A stretch of 14,827 bases of DNA from an uncultured Pseudomonadota bacterium (GCA_937983055.1 CALJLA010000268.1:1-14827), one strand, 5' to 3'; counted from the stretch's first letter, positions 7,331-14,213 are shown. A program made the numbers and translations. Notes: generated by a model from the sequence alone, not told the origin.

Positions 7331-9043
7331 ATGCATGATCTGGTCGTTCGCGGCGCCACGGTGGTGGACGGCAGCGGAGCGCCGCGACGGACGGCCGACG
7401 TGGCGGTGACCGACGGGCTGATCGCCGAAGTCGGCAAAAAGGTCTTCAAGGGCCGGCGCGAGATCGTGGCCGACGGTCTGCTGCTGACGCCGGGCTGGGT
7501 CGACATCCATACTCACTACGATGGCCAGGCCACCTGGGACCCGCTGCTGACGCCGTCGTCGTTCCACGGCGTGACCACCGCGATCTTCGGCAACTGCGGC
7601 GTGGGCTTCGCGCCGGTAAGGCCGGGCACTGAACGCTACCTGATCAACCTGATGGAGGGCGTCGAGGACATTCCGGAGACGGTCCTCGCCGAGGGCATCG
7701 ATTTTCGCTGGGAGAGCCTCCCCGAGTATCTCGATGCATTGGACGCAATGCCCCGCGTCATGGATGTCGGCGCGCAGGTGCCGCACGCGGCGTTGCGCTT
7801 CTACGTGATGGGCGAGCGCGGCGCGGACCACAAGTCGCTGCCCGACGCGGCGGAGATCGCGACGATGGGAAGCCTGGTCGAGCAGGCATTGCACGCCGGC
7901 GCACTGGGTTTCACCACTTCGCGCACCATCAAGCACAAGGCCAAGGACGGCAGCTACACGCCGAGCCTCACGGCAGCGGAGCCCGAGCTTGCCGGCATCG
8001 CGGCGGCAATGAGGCGGGCAAACAAGGGCGTCATCGAGGTCAACTCGGACTTCGGCGACGGAGATTTCGAGATACTGCGCGCGGCGGCGGAACTGGCGCA
8101 ACGGCCGTTGTCGGTGCTGCTGCTGCAGGTGAACAATGCGCCCGATCTGTGGCGAGAGACCCTGGCCGGCATTCACGATGCGCGGCGACGCGGCCAGGCC
8201 GTCACCGGGCAAGTCGGCACGCGCCCCATCGGCATCATGCTGGCGCTGGAAGGGTCGGTTCATCCGTTCCTGACGCATCCGCTGTGGCAGGCGATGGAGG
8301 ATCTGTCGCCGGCGGAGCGCCATGCGCGGCTGCGCGGCGATGCCGTGCTGCGCCGGCGGCTTTGGGCGGAGTTGCCCGACAACGAGCACACGCGCTGGAT
8401 CGCCGGCTTGCTGGATCGAACGTTCCGGCTGCAGGAGCCGCTCGATTTCGAACCCGATCCGTCGACCAGCATCGCCGCCCAGGCGCGTCGCCTGGGCCGG
8501 AACCCCTACGACCTGGCGCTGGAGTGGTTGCTGGAGAACGATGGCAAGGCGTTGCTGATGAACACCTTCGAGAACTACACCGGCGGCGATCTCGAAGTGG
8601 TGCGCACGTTGCTGGAAGACTCCGCCACCGTCTGCGGACTGGGCGATGCCGGCGCTCACGTGGGTTTCCTGTGCGACGCCAGCAGCATGACCAGCATGCT
8701 CGACTTCTGGGTGCGCCGCCGAACACGCGGGCCGCGGCTGCCGCTGGAATTTCTGGTGAAGAAGCAGACCGCGGACACCGCGCGCGCCTATGGGCTGCTC
8801 GACCGGGGCGTGATCGCGCCGGGCTACAAGGCGGATTTCAACCTTATCGAGTTCGACCGACTGCGCGTGTTGATGCCGGAACTGGTGCGCGACCTGCCGG
8901 CGGGCGGGCGTCGCATGATGCAGCGGGCGCAGGGTTACCGCCACACGTTCGTTTCCGGCGTCGAAGTGCTGCGCGACGACGCGCATACCGGCGCGCTGCC
9001 GGGGCGCCTGGTTCGCGGCGCACAGTCGCAGCCGCAGCGTTAG
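7331..9043 (+). CDS. Amidohydrolase, N-acyl-D-amino-acid deacylase-like
   Basis: A 570-aa member of the D-aminoacylase branch of the metal-dependent amidohydrolases. The N-terminal beta domain (DLVVRGATVVDGSGA) leads to the barrel's first metal motif, H60-T-H62 in HTHYDGQ. C89 in GNCG matches the metal-ligand Cys of D-aminoacylases, and GDAGAH further on supplies the catalytic Asp. The C-terminal segment GVIAPGYKADFNLIEF is typical of the family's closing beta domain. In the mid-barrel, where characterised enzymes place two His ligands, this protein has VIEVNSDFGDG and LLQVNNAPD, without His. The family hydrolyses N-acyl groups from D-amino acids; the substrate here is uncertain. ATG 7331 is preferred over 7307 because GGGGAG (7317-7322) lies 8 nt upstream. 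No signal peptide is visible. It probably heads the transcript that includes the GST. Confidence 0.85.
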   Translation: MHDLVVRGATVVDGSGAPRRTADVAVTDGLIAEVGKKVFKGRREIVADGLLLTPGWVDIHTHYDGQATWDPLLTPSSFHGVTTAIFGNCGVGFAPVRPGTERYLINLMEGVEDIPETVLAEGIDFRWESLPEYLDALDAMPRVMDVGAQVPHAALRFYVMGERGADHKSLPDAAEIATMGSLVEQALHAGALGFTTSRTIKHKAKDGSYTPSLTAAEPELAGIAAAMRRANKGVIEVNSDFGDGDFEILRAAAELAQRPLSVLLLQVNNAPDLWRETLAGIHDARRRGQAVTGQVGTRPIGIMLALEGSVHPFLTHPLWQAMEDLSPAERHARLRGDAVLRRRLWAELPDNEHTRWIAGLLDRTFRLQEPLDFEPDPSTSIAAQARRLGRNPYDLALEWLLENDGKALLMNTFENYTGGDLEVVRTLLEDSATVCGLGDAGAHVGFLCDASSMTSMLDFWVRRRTRGPRLPLEFLVKKQTADTARAYGLLDRGVIAPGYKADFNLIEFDRLRVLMPELVRDLPAGGRRMMQRAQGYRHTFVSGVEVLRDDAHTGALPGRLVRGAQSQPQR

Positions 9044-9065
9044 GCCCTGCGCGCTTGCGCCGGGG

Positions 9066-9079
9066 GCGGGCTTGCCCGC
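9066..9079. other. Small GC hairpin between amidohydrolase and GST genes
   Basis: GCGGG (9066-9070), loop CTTG, CCCGC (9075-9079). The stem is only 5 bp and no T-run follows. It sits 22 bp after the amidohydrolase stop and could affect mRNA processing or stability, or be incidental. Confidence 0.25.
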
Positions 9080-9119
9080 TTCGTGCCAGTCGACCCGATC
9101 ACAAGGAGGATCTTTGCGA

Positions 9120-9845
9120 ATGCGGTACGAGCTGTATTACTGGCCATCGATTCCGGGCAGGGGCGAATTCGTGAGACTGGCGCTGGAAGCGGCAGGCGCC
9201 GACTATCTCGACGTCGCGCGGATGGCGGGGCGCGGGCGCGGGGTTCAGGCCCTGCAGGATATTCTCGAAGACGAGACCCTGGCGCAGCGGCCGTATGCGC
9301 CGCCGTTTCTGAGGGCGGGCAGGCGCGTGATCGCGCAGACGGCGAATATTCTCCTTTATCTCGGACCGCGCCTGGGGCTGGTGCCCGCCTCCGAGGCGGC
9401 GAGGCTGTGGGCGCACCAGCTTCAGCTTACGGTAGCCGATTTCGTGGACGAGATTCACGATACCCACCATCCCATCGCCGCGTCGCTTTATTATCGGCAG
9501 CAGAAGGCCGAGGCGCTGCGGCGCTCGCGCTACCTGCGCACCCAGCGCATGCCCAAGTATCTTGATTACTTCGAGCAGGTCCTGAAGAACAAGCCGCGCG
9601 CGAAGATGCATCTGGTCGGCAGCGAGCTGACGTACCCCGATCTGTCGGTATTCCACCTGCTCGCGGGGCTGTGCTACGCGTTTCCCCGCACGATGAAAAA
9701 ACTGCAGCCGCACTATCCGCGCCTGATCGCGCTGAGCCGCATGGTGCTGGCCCAGCCCAGGGTGGCGGCGTATCTGCGCTCGAGGCGGCGGCTGCCGTTC
9801 AATCAGTACGGTATCTTCCGCCACTATCCGGAACTGGACGGTTAG
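9120..9845 (+). CDS. Glutathione S-transferase family protein
   Basis: A 241-aa protein with the two-domain GST layout. The N-terminal thioredoxin-like domain begins YELYYWPSIPGRGEFVRLAL, close to the sigma/pi-class pattern in which an early Tyr (Y6 or Y7 here) activates glutathione. The cis-Pro region follows, and Q73-T74 in IAQTANILLYLG corresponds to the glutathione-binding Q-S. The C-terminal helical domain runs from about residue 90 and includes LTYPDLSVFHLL, matching the conserved Asp-containing capping box. AAGGAGGA (9103-9110) is the best ribosome binding site in the window and selects ATG 9120 (9-nt gap); an in-frame TTG at 9114 is too close. The role is conjugation or reduction using glutathione in the cytoplasm; substrate unknown. 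msrA follows after 44 bp, suggesting cotranscription. Confidence 0.9.
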   Translation: MRYELYYWPSIPGRGEFVRLALEAAGADYLDVARMAGRGRGVQALQDILEDETLAQRPYAPPFLRAGRRVIAQTANILLYLGPRLGLVPASEAARLWAHQLQLTVADFVDEIHDTHHPIAASLYYRQQKAEALRRSRYLRTQRMPKYLDYFEQVLKNKPRAKMHLVGSELTYPDLSVFHLLAGLCYAFPRTMKKLQPHYPRLIALSRMVLAQPRVAAYLRSRRRLPFNQYGIFRHYPELDG

Positions 9846-9889
9846 CCGGGCTCTGCCGAACCGGGCAGGTCACGCGAGGTCGGAAGAAG

Positions 9890-10486
9890 ATGAAGCATCG
9901 ACTGCATGGCTGGCTGGCGGCTGCGGCGCTGATGTTGGCGACGGCTGCGGGAGCCGCCGCGGAGGAAGCCGAGGTGTTTGCCGGCGGCTGCTTCTGGTGC
10001 ATGGAAGCGGATTTCGAGAAGCTCGACGGGGTGCGCGAAGCGGTCTCCGGTTATGCCGGCGGGCCTGCCGGGCGCGCGACTTATCCGCAGGTCAGCGCCG
10101 GCGGCACCGGGCACGCGGAAGTGGTGCGCGTGTTCTACGACCCGGCGAAAATCAGCTACAGGGAGCTGCTGGCGCATTTCTGGCGCAACATCGACCCAAC
10201 GGTGAAGGATCGCCAGTTCTGCGATGTCGGTTCGCAGTACCGGACCGCCATCTTCTACGCGAACGCCGCGCAGGCCGAGGCCGCGCGCGAAAGCAAATCG
10301 GCTGTCGAAGCGAGCGGCCGGTTCGAGGCGATCCATACCGAGATCGTGCCGCTCGAAGCGTTCTTCCCTGCCGAGGAATATCACCAGGACTATTACAAGA
10401 AGAACCCGCTGCGCTACAAGCTGTATCGCACCGCCTGTCGCCGCGATGCGCGATTGGAGCAGCTTTGGGGCGGGTCTTCACGGTAA
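9890..10486 (+). CDS. msrA: Peptide-methionine (S)-S-oxide reductase, exported
   Basis: It reduces methionine-S-sulfoxide in proteins. The 198-aa precursor has a classical signal peptide: MKHRLHG, a hydrophobic Ala/Leu core (residues 8-20) and a probable cleavage after AGAAA near residue 24, so the enzyme should act in the periplasm. The catalytic motif is GGCFWCME with nucleophile C34. GTGHAE, GSQYRTAIFY and YHQDYYKKNP are family signatures. C183 near the C-terminus (TACRRD before LEQLWG) is positioned as a resolving Cys. The Cys that often precedes the TGHAE motif is Ser here (QVSAGG). Start ATG 9890 is preceded by GAGG at 9876-9879 and a GGAAG; the frame is open further left but without homology. 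It lies downstream of the GST with a 44-bp gap. Confidence 0.93.
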   Translation: MKHRLHGWLAAAALMLATAAGAAAEEAEVFAGGCFWCMEADFEKLDGVREAVSGYAGGPAGRATYPQVSAGGTGHAEVVRVFYDPAKISYRELLAHFWRNIDPTVKDRQFCDVGSQYRTAIFYANAAQAEAARESKSAVEASGRFEAIHTEIVPLEAFFPAEEYHQDYYKKNPLRYKLYRTACRRDARLEQLWGGSSR

Positions 10487-10574
10487 CTTTGGCTCGAGCG
10501 TCGCGTGCGGCGCAGGCGATCGCCGAACCGCCGGCTGCCTTTACGGTCTGAGGAGCGGTTAGTCTTCGGCCGGC

Positions 10575-11585
10575 GTGCCACATGCAGTCACTTTGAAGTC
10601 ATTCACGGTCATCGTCGTTGGCGCCGGAATCGCCGGACTCGCGTGCGCGCGAGAACTGCAGGCGGGCGGGCTGTCGGTATGCGTGCTCGAGAAAAGCGCC
10701 GGCGTTGGCGGTCGCTGCGCAACCCGGCGCACCGAGGCGGGTGCCTTCGATCACGGCGCCCAGTACTTCACCGCCCGCGATCCGCGATTTCAGACGCTGG
10801 TGCACGACCTGCGCGGGCAAGGGGTCGTGGCAGACATCGATGCCGGGATCGTGCGGCTCGTACAACCGGGTGAGTATCAAGCGCTGCCCGTCGAGCCCCG
10901 CTACGCGGCGGTGCCGGGCATGAACGCGCTCGGCAAGACGCTGGCGCAGGGCCTGGACATCCGGCCCGGTCATCGCGTGCTGGCGTGCGAGCGGGCAGGG
11001 CAAGGCTGGCGGCTGCGCGTCGAAACGCCGGCCAGCACCGACCAGTTCGACGCGGCGGCGCTGGTGCTGGCGTTGCCCAGCGACCAGGCGGTGGCGCTGG
11101 CCGCAGACAGCGCGATGGGCGCCGAGCTGGCGGCGCGGCCGATGACGCCATGCTGGGCGGTGATGGCCGCATTCGATGCGCCGGTGGACTTTTCGCATGC
11201 GGGTGTGCTGATCGAGGCGCCCGTCGATCCTGCGCTGTCATGGATCATGCGCGACAGCGCAAAGCCGGGGCGCGGGCCGGGCGAGCGCTGGGTGCTGCAT
11301 GCCCGCGACAGCTGGTCGCAGGCGCATCTGGATGCGGACCGTGCGACGGTCCGGCAACGTCGGATCGAGCGTTTCCGCGCGCTGACGGGCGCGCCGATGC
11401 CGAGCTGCGCCGTGGTGCATCGTTGGCGCTTCGCGGCCGGCGGGCGCGCCGCAGCCGAGGGCTGCCTGGTCGATCCTGCGCTGCGGCTGGCGGCCTGCGG
11501 CGACTGGGCACAGCAGGGGCGCATCGAGGGCGCCTGGCTGAGCGGGCTGGCGGCGGGGCAACGCGTGCACGGGCTGTTGCAATGA
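10575..11585 (+). CDS. FAD-dependent oxidoreductase, renalase-like
   Basis: A 336-aa flavoprotein of the amine-oxidase/renalase-like type. The dinucleotide-binding motif is G16-A-G18-I-A-G21 with E39 (VLEKS) at the end of beta-2, followed by VGGRCATRR, the second conserved FAD-binding segment. AFDHGAQYFTARDPRF is typical of this group, and the C-terminal ACGDWAQQGRIEGAWLSGL matches the FAD-closing GD motif with an adjacent helix. It probably oxidises a small amine or reduced pyridine-nucleotide derivative in the cytoplasm; the substrate cannot be told. The start is uncertain: GTG 10575 is the first after an in-frame stop at 10560, and TTG 10593 is the only other option. GAGGAG at 10550-10555 is 19 nt before the GTG, too far to be ideal. 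Its stop overlaps the next gene's ATG (ATGA). Confidence 0.87.
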   Translation: MPHAVTLKSFTVIVVGAGIAGLACARELQAGGLSVCVLEKSAGVGGRCATRRTEAGAFDHGAQYFTARDPRFQTLVHDLRGQGVVADIDAGIVRLVQPGEYQALPVEPRYAAVPGMNALGKTLAQGLDIRPGHRVLACERAGQGWRLRVETPASTDQFDAAALVLALPSDQAVALAADSAMGAELAARPMTPCWAVMAAFDAPVDFSHAGVLIEAPVDPALSWIMRDSAKPGRGPGERWVLHARDSWSQAHLDADRATVRQRRIERFRALTGAPMPSCAVVHRWRFAAGGRAAAEGCLVDPALRLAACGDWAQQGRIEGAWLSGLAAGQRVHGLLQ

Positions 11586-12346
11586 GTGCCGGGCAGGTGA
11601 GCATCCGGCTGCGGTCTTTCGGCGAGGCCTTCGAGGCGGTAGTAATCGGAGCCTCCGGCGGCATCGGCGGCGCACTGACGCGTGCGTTGGCGGCCGACCC
11701 CGCGGTGGCCCGCATCCTTGCCCTGTCGCGCCGGCCGGTCGAGTCGGCCGACCCGAAAGTGCGCTGGCAACCAGTTGACTTGCTGGTGGAAGACAGCATC
11801 GCCGCGGCCGCCGCGCAGGCAGGAGCGCAGGCGCCCCTTGGCCTGGTGATACTGGCCACAGGGGTGCTGCACCAGGGCGACGCGCTGCAGCCGGAGAAAA
11901 GCTGGCACGCGTTATCGGACGCGTCACTGGAGCAGGCCTTCCGTGTGAACAGCATCGGGCCGGCGCTGGCCGCCAAACATTTTCTGCCGCGGCTTGCGAA
12001 ACAGCGCAAATCGGTGTTCGCCGCGCTGTCGGCGCGTGTTGGCAGCATCTCGGACAACCGTCTCGGCGGCTGGTATGCCTACCGCGCTTCCAAGGCGGCG
12101 CTCAACATGCTGATGCGCACTGCGGCGATCGAGCTGCAGCGGCGCAACCCCGATGCGCTGTGCGTGGCATTGCATCCGGGCACGGTCGATACCGCGCTTT
12201 CGCAACCTTTCCAACGCAACGTGCCGGACGACAAGCTGTTCACGCCGGACTTCGCCGCCGCCCAGTTGCTCGACGTTGTCGACCCCCTGAGTGCGAGCGA
12301 TTCCGGCGGGTTCTTCGCCTGGGACGGACAGTCGATTCCATTCTGA
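11582..12346 (+). CDS. Short-chain dehydrogenase/reductase, CsgA (C-factor)-like
   Basis: A 254-aa classical SDR. The Rossmann motif is G23-A-S-G-G-I-G29 in VVIGASGGIGGAL. VNSIGPAL carries the structural Asn, SARVGSISDN the catalytic Ser region, and Y167-R-A-S-K171 the catalytic YxxxK. LHPGTVDTALSQPF matches the PGxVxT segment common to CsgA-like SDRs. It should be a cytoplasmic NAD(P)H-dependent oxidoreductase; the substrate is unknown. The ATG overlaps the stop of the FAD oxidoreductase by 4 bp, so the pair is almost certainly cotranscribed and translationally coupled, and may act on the same metabolite. Confidence 0.92.
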   Translation: MSAGQVSIRLRSFGEAFEAVVIGASGGIGGALTRALAADPAVARILALSRRPVESADPKVRWQPVDLLVEDSIAAAAAQAGAQAPLGLVILATGVLHQGDALQPEKSWHALSDASLEQAFRVNSIGPALAAKHFLPRLAKQRKSVFAALSARVGSISDNRLGGWYAYRASKAALNMLMRTAAIELQRRNPDALCVALHPGTVDTALSQPFQRNVPDDKLFTPDFAAAQLLDVVDPLSASDSGGFFAWDGQSIPF

Positions 12347-12825
12347 GCGGGCGACCTCAGAAGGTGATCATGGGTGCTCCGGCCAGCGCGCGCGCAAGCG
12401 TGACCCGATGGGCCCGGTGCAGTCGACAGCCAGCAGTGCGAAGGTGCGGACACTTGCAGGGACGCATGGCCGCGGTTGGCGACGCGGCTGGCGCGCCGGC
12501 CGCGCTGCTCCCGGAGAAATCCGCGTTGGCCCGGTCGATCGTCGGCGGCTTTTCAGTGCTGGTGCTCGACAACGCACCGTTTGCGATGAAGATGACGGGC
12601 GACCCATGGAACATGAAGGGGTTGTTGCGCCGGATTCTCGAACGCGATCGGCCGGCATTAGAGGCCGGATCGCCGTCCGGCGCGGCGCGAATGCGCATCC
12701 GCCGTCCGTGCGGAGCGCATTGTCCGGAGGCCGCGGCACAGTCGACAGCCGACGCCCGCCGCGGTGCTGTGTGCAAAATTGTGTCGCGCGGCCGTAACGG
12801 CTGTCGTCATGACGGAGAGCGCTGG
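12347..12825. other. 479-bp inter-SDR region, coding status unresolved
   Basis: No gene is recognised here. The frame of the downstream SDR stays open throughout. ATG 12370 has a plausible ribosome binding site (AAGG at 12361-12364), which would give the SDR a 152-residue N-terminal extension of no recognisable family. Part of it (about 12466-12660, with VLVLDNAPFAMKMTGDP) has G/C-rich third positions, but an antisense frame shares the same wobble positions, so strand cannot be decided from that bias. The region also contains a 12-bp direct repeat (CAGTCGACAGCC at 12420-12431 and 12739-12750), overlapping hairpins from 12645 and a perfect 10-bp palindrome at 12805-12814. It may be a decayed gene or an untranslated spacer. 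Confidence 0.5.
12688..12719. repeat. Strong imperfect hairpin, 12 bp stem with one bulge
   Basis: AATGCGC (12688-12694), a bulged A, and TCCGC (12696-12700) pair with GCGGA (12708-12712) and GCGCATT (12713-12719) around a 7-nt loop. A second stem, GCCGGA (12664-12669) with TCCGGC (12676-12681), lies 6 bp to the left. Two hairpins in tandem resemble REP-type extragenic palindromes, but a genome search is needed to call that. Confidence 0.5.
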
Positions 12826-13554
12826 GTGGAAGATAAAAAGGCGGTACTGGTTGTCGGCGCGGGAGATGCAACCGGCGGCGCCATCGCGCGGCGCTTTGCG
12901 CGCGAAGGCTACCTCGCCTGCGTCACGCGCAGAAACCGGGAAAAGCTCGATCCGCTGGTGCGGGCGATCGAGGCGGAAGGCGGCGTTGCGCACGCCTTCG
13001 GATCGGATGCGCGCCGGGAAGAAGCGGTGATCGAGCTCATCGCGCACATCGAGCGCGAGATCGCACCGATCGAAGTCGCGGTGTTCAACGTGGGCGGCAA
13101 CGTGCGCTTCGACATCACCGAGACGACCGAGCGGGTCTATCGCAAAGTCTGGGAGATGGGTTGCTACGCCGGCTTTCTGGTCGGACGCGAGCTGGCCAAA
13201 GTCATGCTGCCGCGCGGCCATGGAACGATCCTGTTCACCGGCGCGACCGCCAGCCTCCGCGGCGCGGCAGGTTTCGCCGCGTTCGCCGGTGCCAAGCACG
13301 GCCTGCGCGCGCTGGCGCAGAGCATGGCGCGGGAACTGGGCCCGCGCGGCATTCACGTCGCCCACATCGTCATCGACGGCGCAATCGACACCGCGTTCAT
13401 CCAGACGCTTTTTCCGGACCGCTATGCCCTGAAAGACCGCGAGGGCATTCTGAATCCGGAGGCGATCGCCGAGAACTACTGGCAGATTCATCGCCAGCCG
13501 CGCAGCGCCTGGACTCACGAGATCGACCTGCGCCCGTGGATCGAGCCCTGGTAG
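12826..13554 (+). CDS. SDR-family oxidoreductase with Phe in place of the catalytic Tyr
   Basis: A 242-aa SDR-fold protein. The nucleotide-binding glycine motif is GAGDATGG (residues 11-18), a variant of TGxxxGxG. The usual NAG is FNVGGN. The position of the YxxxK motif reads F153-A-G-A-K157, so the Lys is kept but the Tyr is Phe. HGLRALAQSMARELGPRGIHVAHIVIDGAIDT follows in pieces typical of one SDR subgroup that I recall sharing this AFAxAK pattern. Classical reduction chemistry is therefore doubtful; the substrate is unknown. GTG 12826 is chosen because GGAGAG (12814-12819) lies 6 nt upstream and the protein then has normal SDR length. The frame continues open far upstream, so a longer product from ATG 12370 is formally possible. 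Confidence 0.85.
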   Translation: MEDKKAVLVVGAGDATGGAIARRFAREGYLACVTRRNREKLDPLVRAIEAEGGVAHAFGSDARREEAVIELIAHIEREIAPIEVAVFNVGGNVRFDITETTERVYRKVWEMGCYAGFLVGRELAKVMLPRGHGTILFTGATASLRGAAGFAAFAGAKHGLRALAQSMARELGPRGIHVAHIVIDGAIDTAFIQTLFPDRYALKDREGILNPEAIAENYWQIHRQPRSAWTHEIDLRPWIEPW

Positions 13555-13622
13555 GCGCTTGCGCTGGGCGCGCCCTGCACGCGCGGTCGCCATTTCAAAG
13601 CGCCTGGATGTAGCCGGCTCTC

Positions 13623-13648
13623 CGGGCGGCGATTGAAGTCGCCGCCCG
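13623..13648. repeat. Perfect 10-bp GC inverted repeat (REP-like hairpin)
   Basis: CGGGCGGCGA (13623-13632) and TCGCCGCCCG (13639-13648) are exact reverse complements around the loop TTGAAG. It lies 68 bp after the second SDR's stop. There is no following T-run, so it is either a non-classical terminator, an mRNA-stabilising structure or a repeated extragenic palindrome. Confidence 0.6.
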
Positions 13649-14004
13649 CGAATGCTGCCGCCTTGCTTCCAAGTTGCAACCGCGCGAGTACACGCGGGCG
13701 CTTCGCGGGGCTTGGTCGATGCGTCTTCAAGCCCGGCGGCGAAACTCGAGGCAACGTGCGGGCACCGAATTCTCGCGAGGGCGCGTCACGAGTCCGGCGT
13801 GGCGCGACATTTGCGAGTGCGCCGTCGTTCAGCGGAAGGCGCCCGGCGGTGATGTGAGGGCGGTGCGCTACTGATGCCGGCAAAAACGAGTCAGACACGC
13901 CGGACAGCGTTCGCGATCACACAGATGCAATAGTTTTTTGCAAGACAGTTGGTGCTTACTGAGGCAGCGTGCGTCGTTAACGCCATGAATTTCTAATGAT
14001 CTGT

Positions 14005-14033
14005 ATCAAATCTCACAAAGTGTCAGATTTGAT
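14005..14033. promoter_or_regulatory. 29-bp near-perfect palindrome, candidate operator
   Basis: The arms are ATCAAATCTCACA (14005-14017) and TGTCAGATTTGAT (14021-14033), matching at 12 of 13 positions around a 3-bp centre AAG. The outer 9 bp are perfect. It is AT-rich, unlike the GC hairpins elsewhere, and its right arm overlaps a weak -35-like TTGATT. A dimeric regulator's binding site is the simplest reading; a cruciform or RNA hairpin is possible. Confidence 0.5.
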
Positions 14034-14055
14034 TTCCGGAGAACTGCAACTTATC

Positions 14056-14071
14056 TTGAAAGCGCTTTAGA
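14056..14071. promoter_or_regulatory. LacI/GalR-family operator-like site
   Basis: TTGAAAGCGCTTTAGA has a perfect 10-bp palindromic core AAAGCGCTTT (14059-14068) with the central CG step typical of LacI/GalR-family operators. It matches 14 of 16 positions of the cre-type pattern WTGNAARCGNWWWCAW. It lies 22 bp downstream of the 29-bp palindrome. No LacI-type regulator is encoded in the window. Confidence 0.35.
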
Positions 14072-14213
14072 TAGTCTGTGCAGGAATACGGATTTGCAGG
14101 CTCTTTTCGGGTGAGAGCCGCCGCGGTTGCGCAGATTGCGCGTGTACGACGAACGAGATGCCCAAGATCTCACGTTGCGCGCAGATATGAGCACCGCGAG
14201 CAAGGTAACGGCA

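Noticed and set aside
7226..8986. Antisense 586-codon frame across the amidohydrolase
   Set aside because: It is low in recognisable structure (His/Arg/Gln-rich) while the plus-strand frame shows clear family motifs and a ribosome binding site.
10515..10524. GGCGATCGCC, resembling the cyanobacterial HIP1 octamer
   Set aside because: It occurs as an isolated copy, and the gene content is proteobacterial. A GC palindrome of this kind is expected by chance.
12357..12776. Minus-strand frame of 139 codons in the region between the two SDR genes
   Set aside because: It shares wobble positions with the plus frame, so base bias cannot support it. No domain or convincing start was seen. The region is left as unresolved.
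13515..13898. Minus-strand 127-codon frame and three plus-strand 66-74 codon frames in 13633-13874
   Set aside because: All overlap one another, have no clear ribosome binding site or recognisable motifs, and cover a strong hairpin. This is typical of chance frames in GC-rich spacer DNA.
14078..14100. Sigma-54-like GG...GC pair (GG 14083-14084, GC 14096-14097, TTTGCA context)
   Set aside because: The spacing between GG and GC is 11 nt rather than the required 10, and the TGGCACG half is poorly matched.
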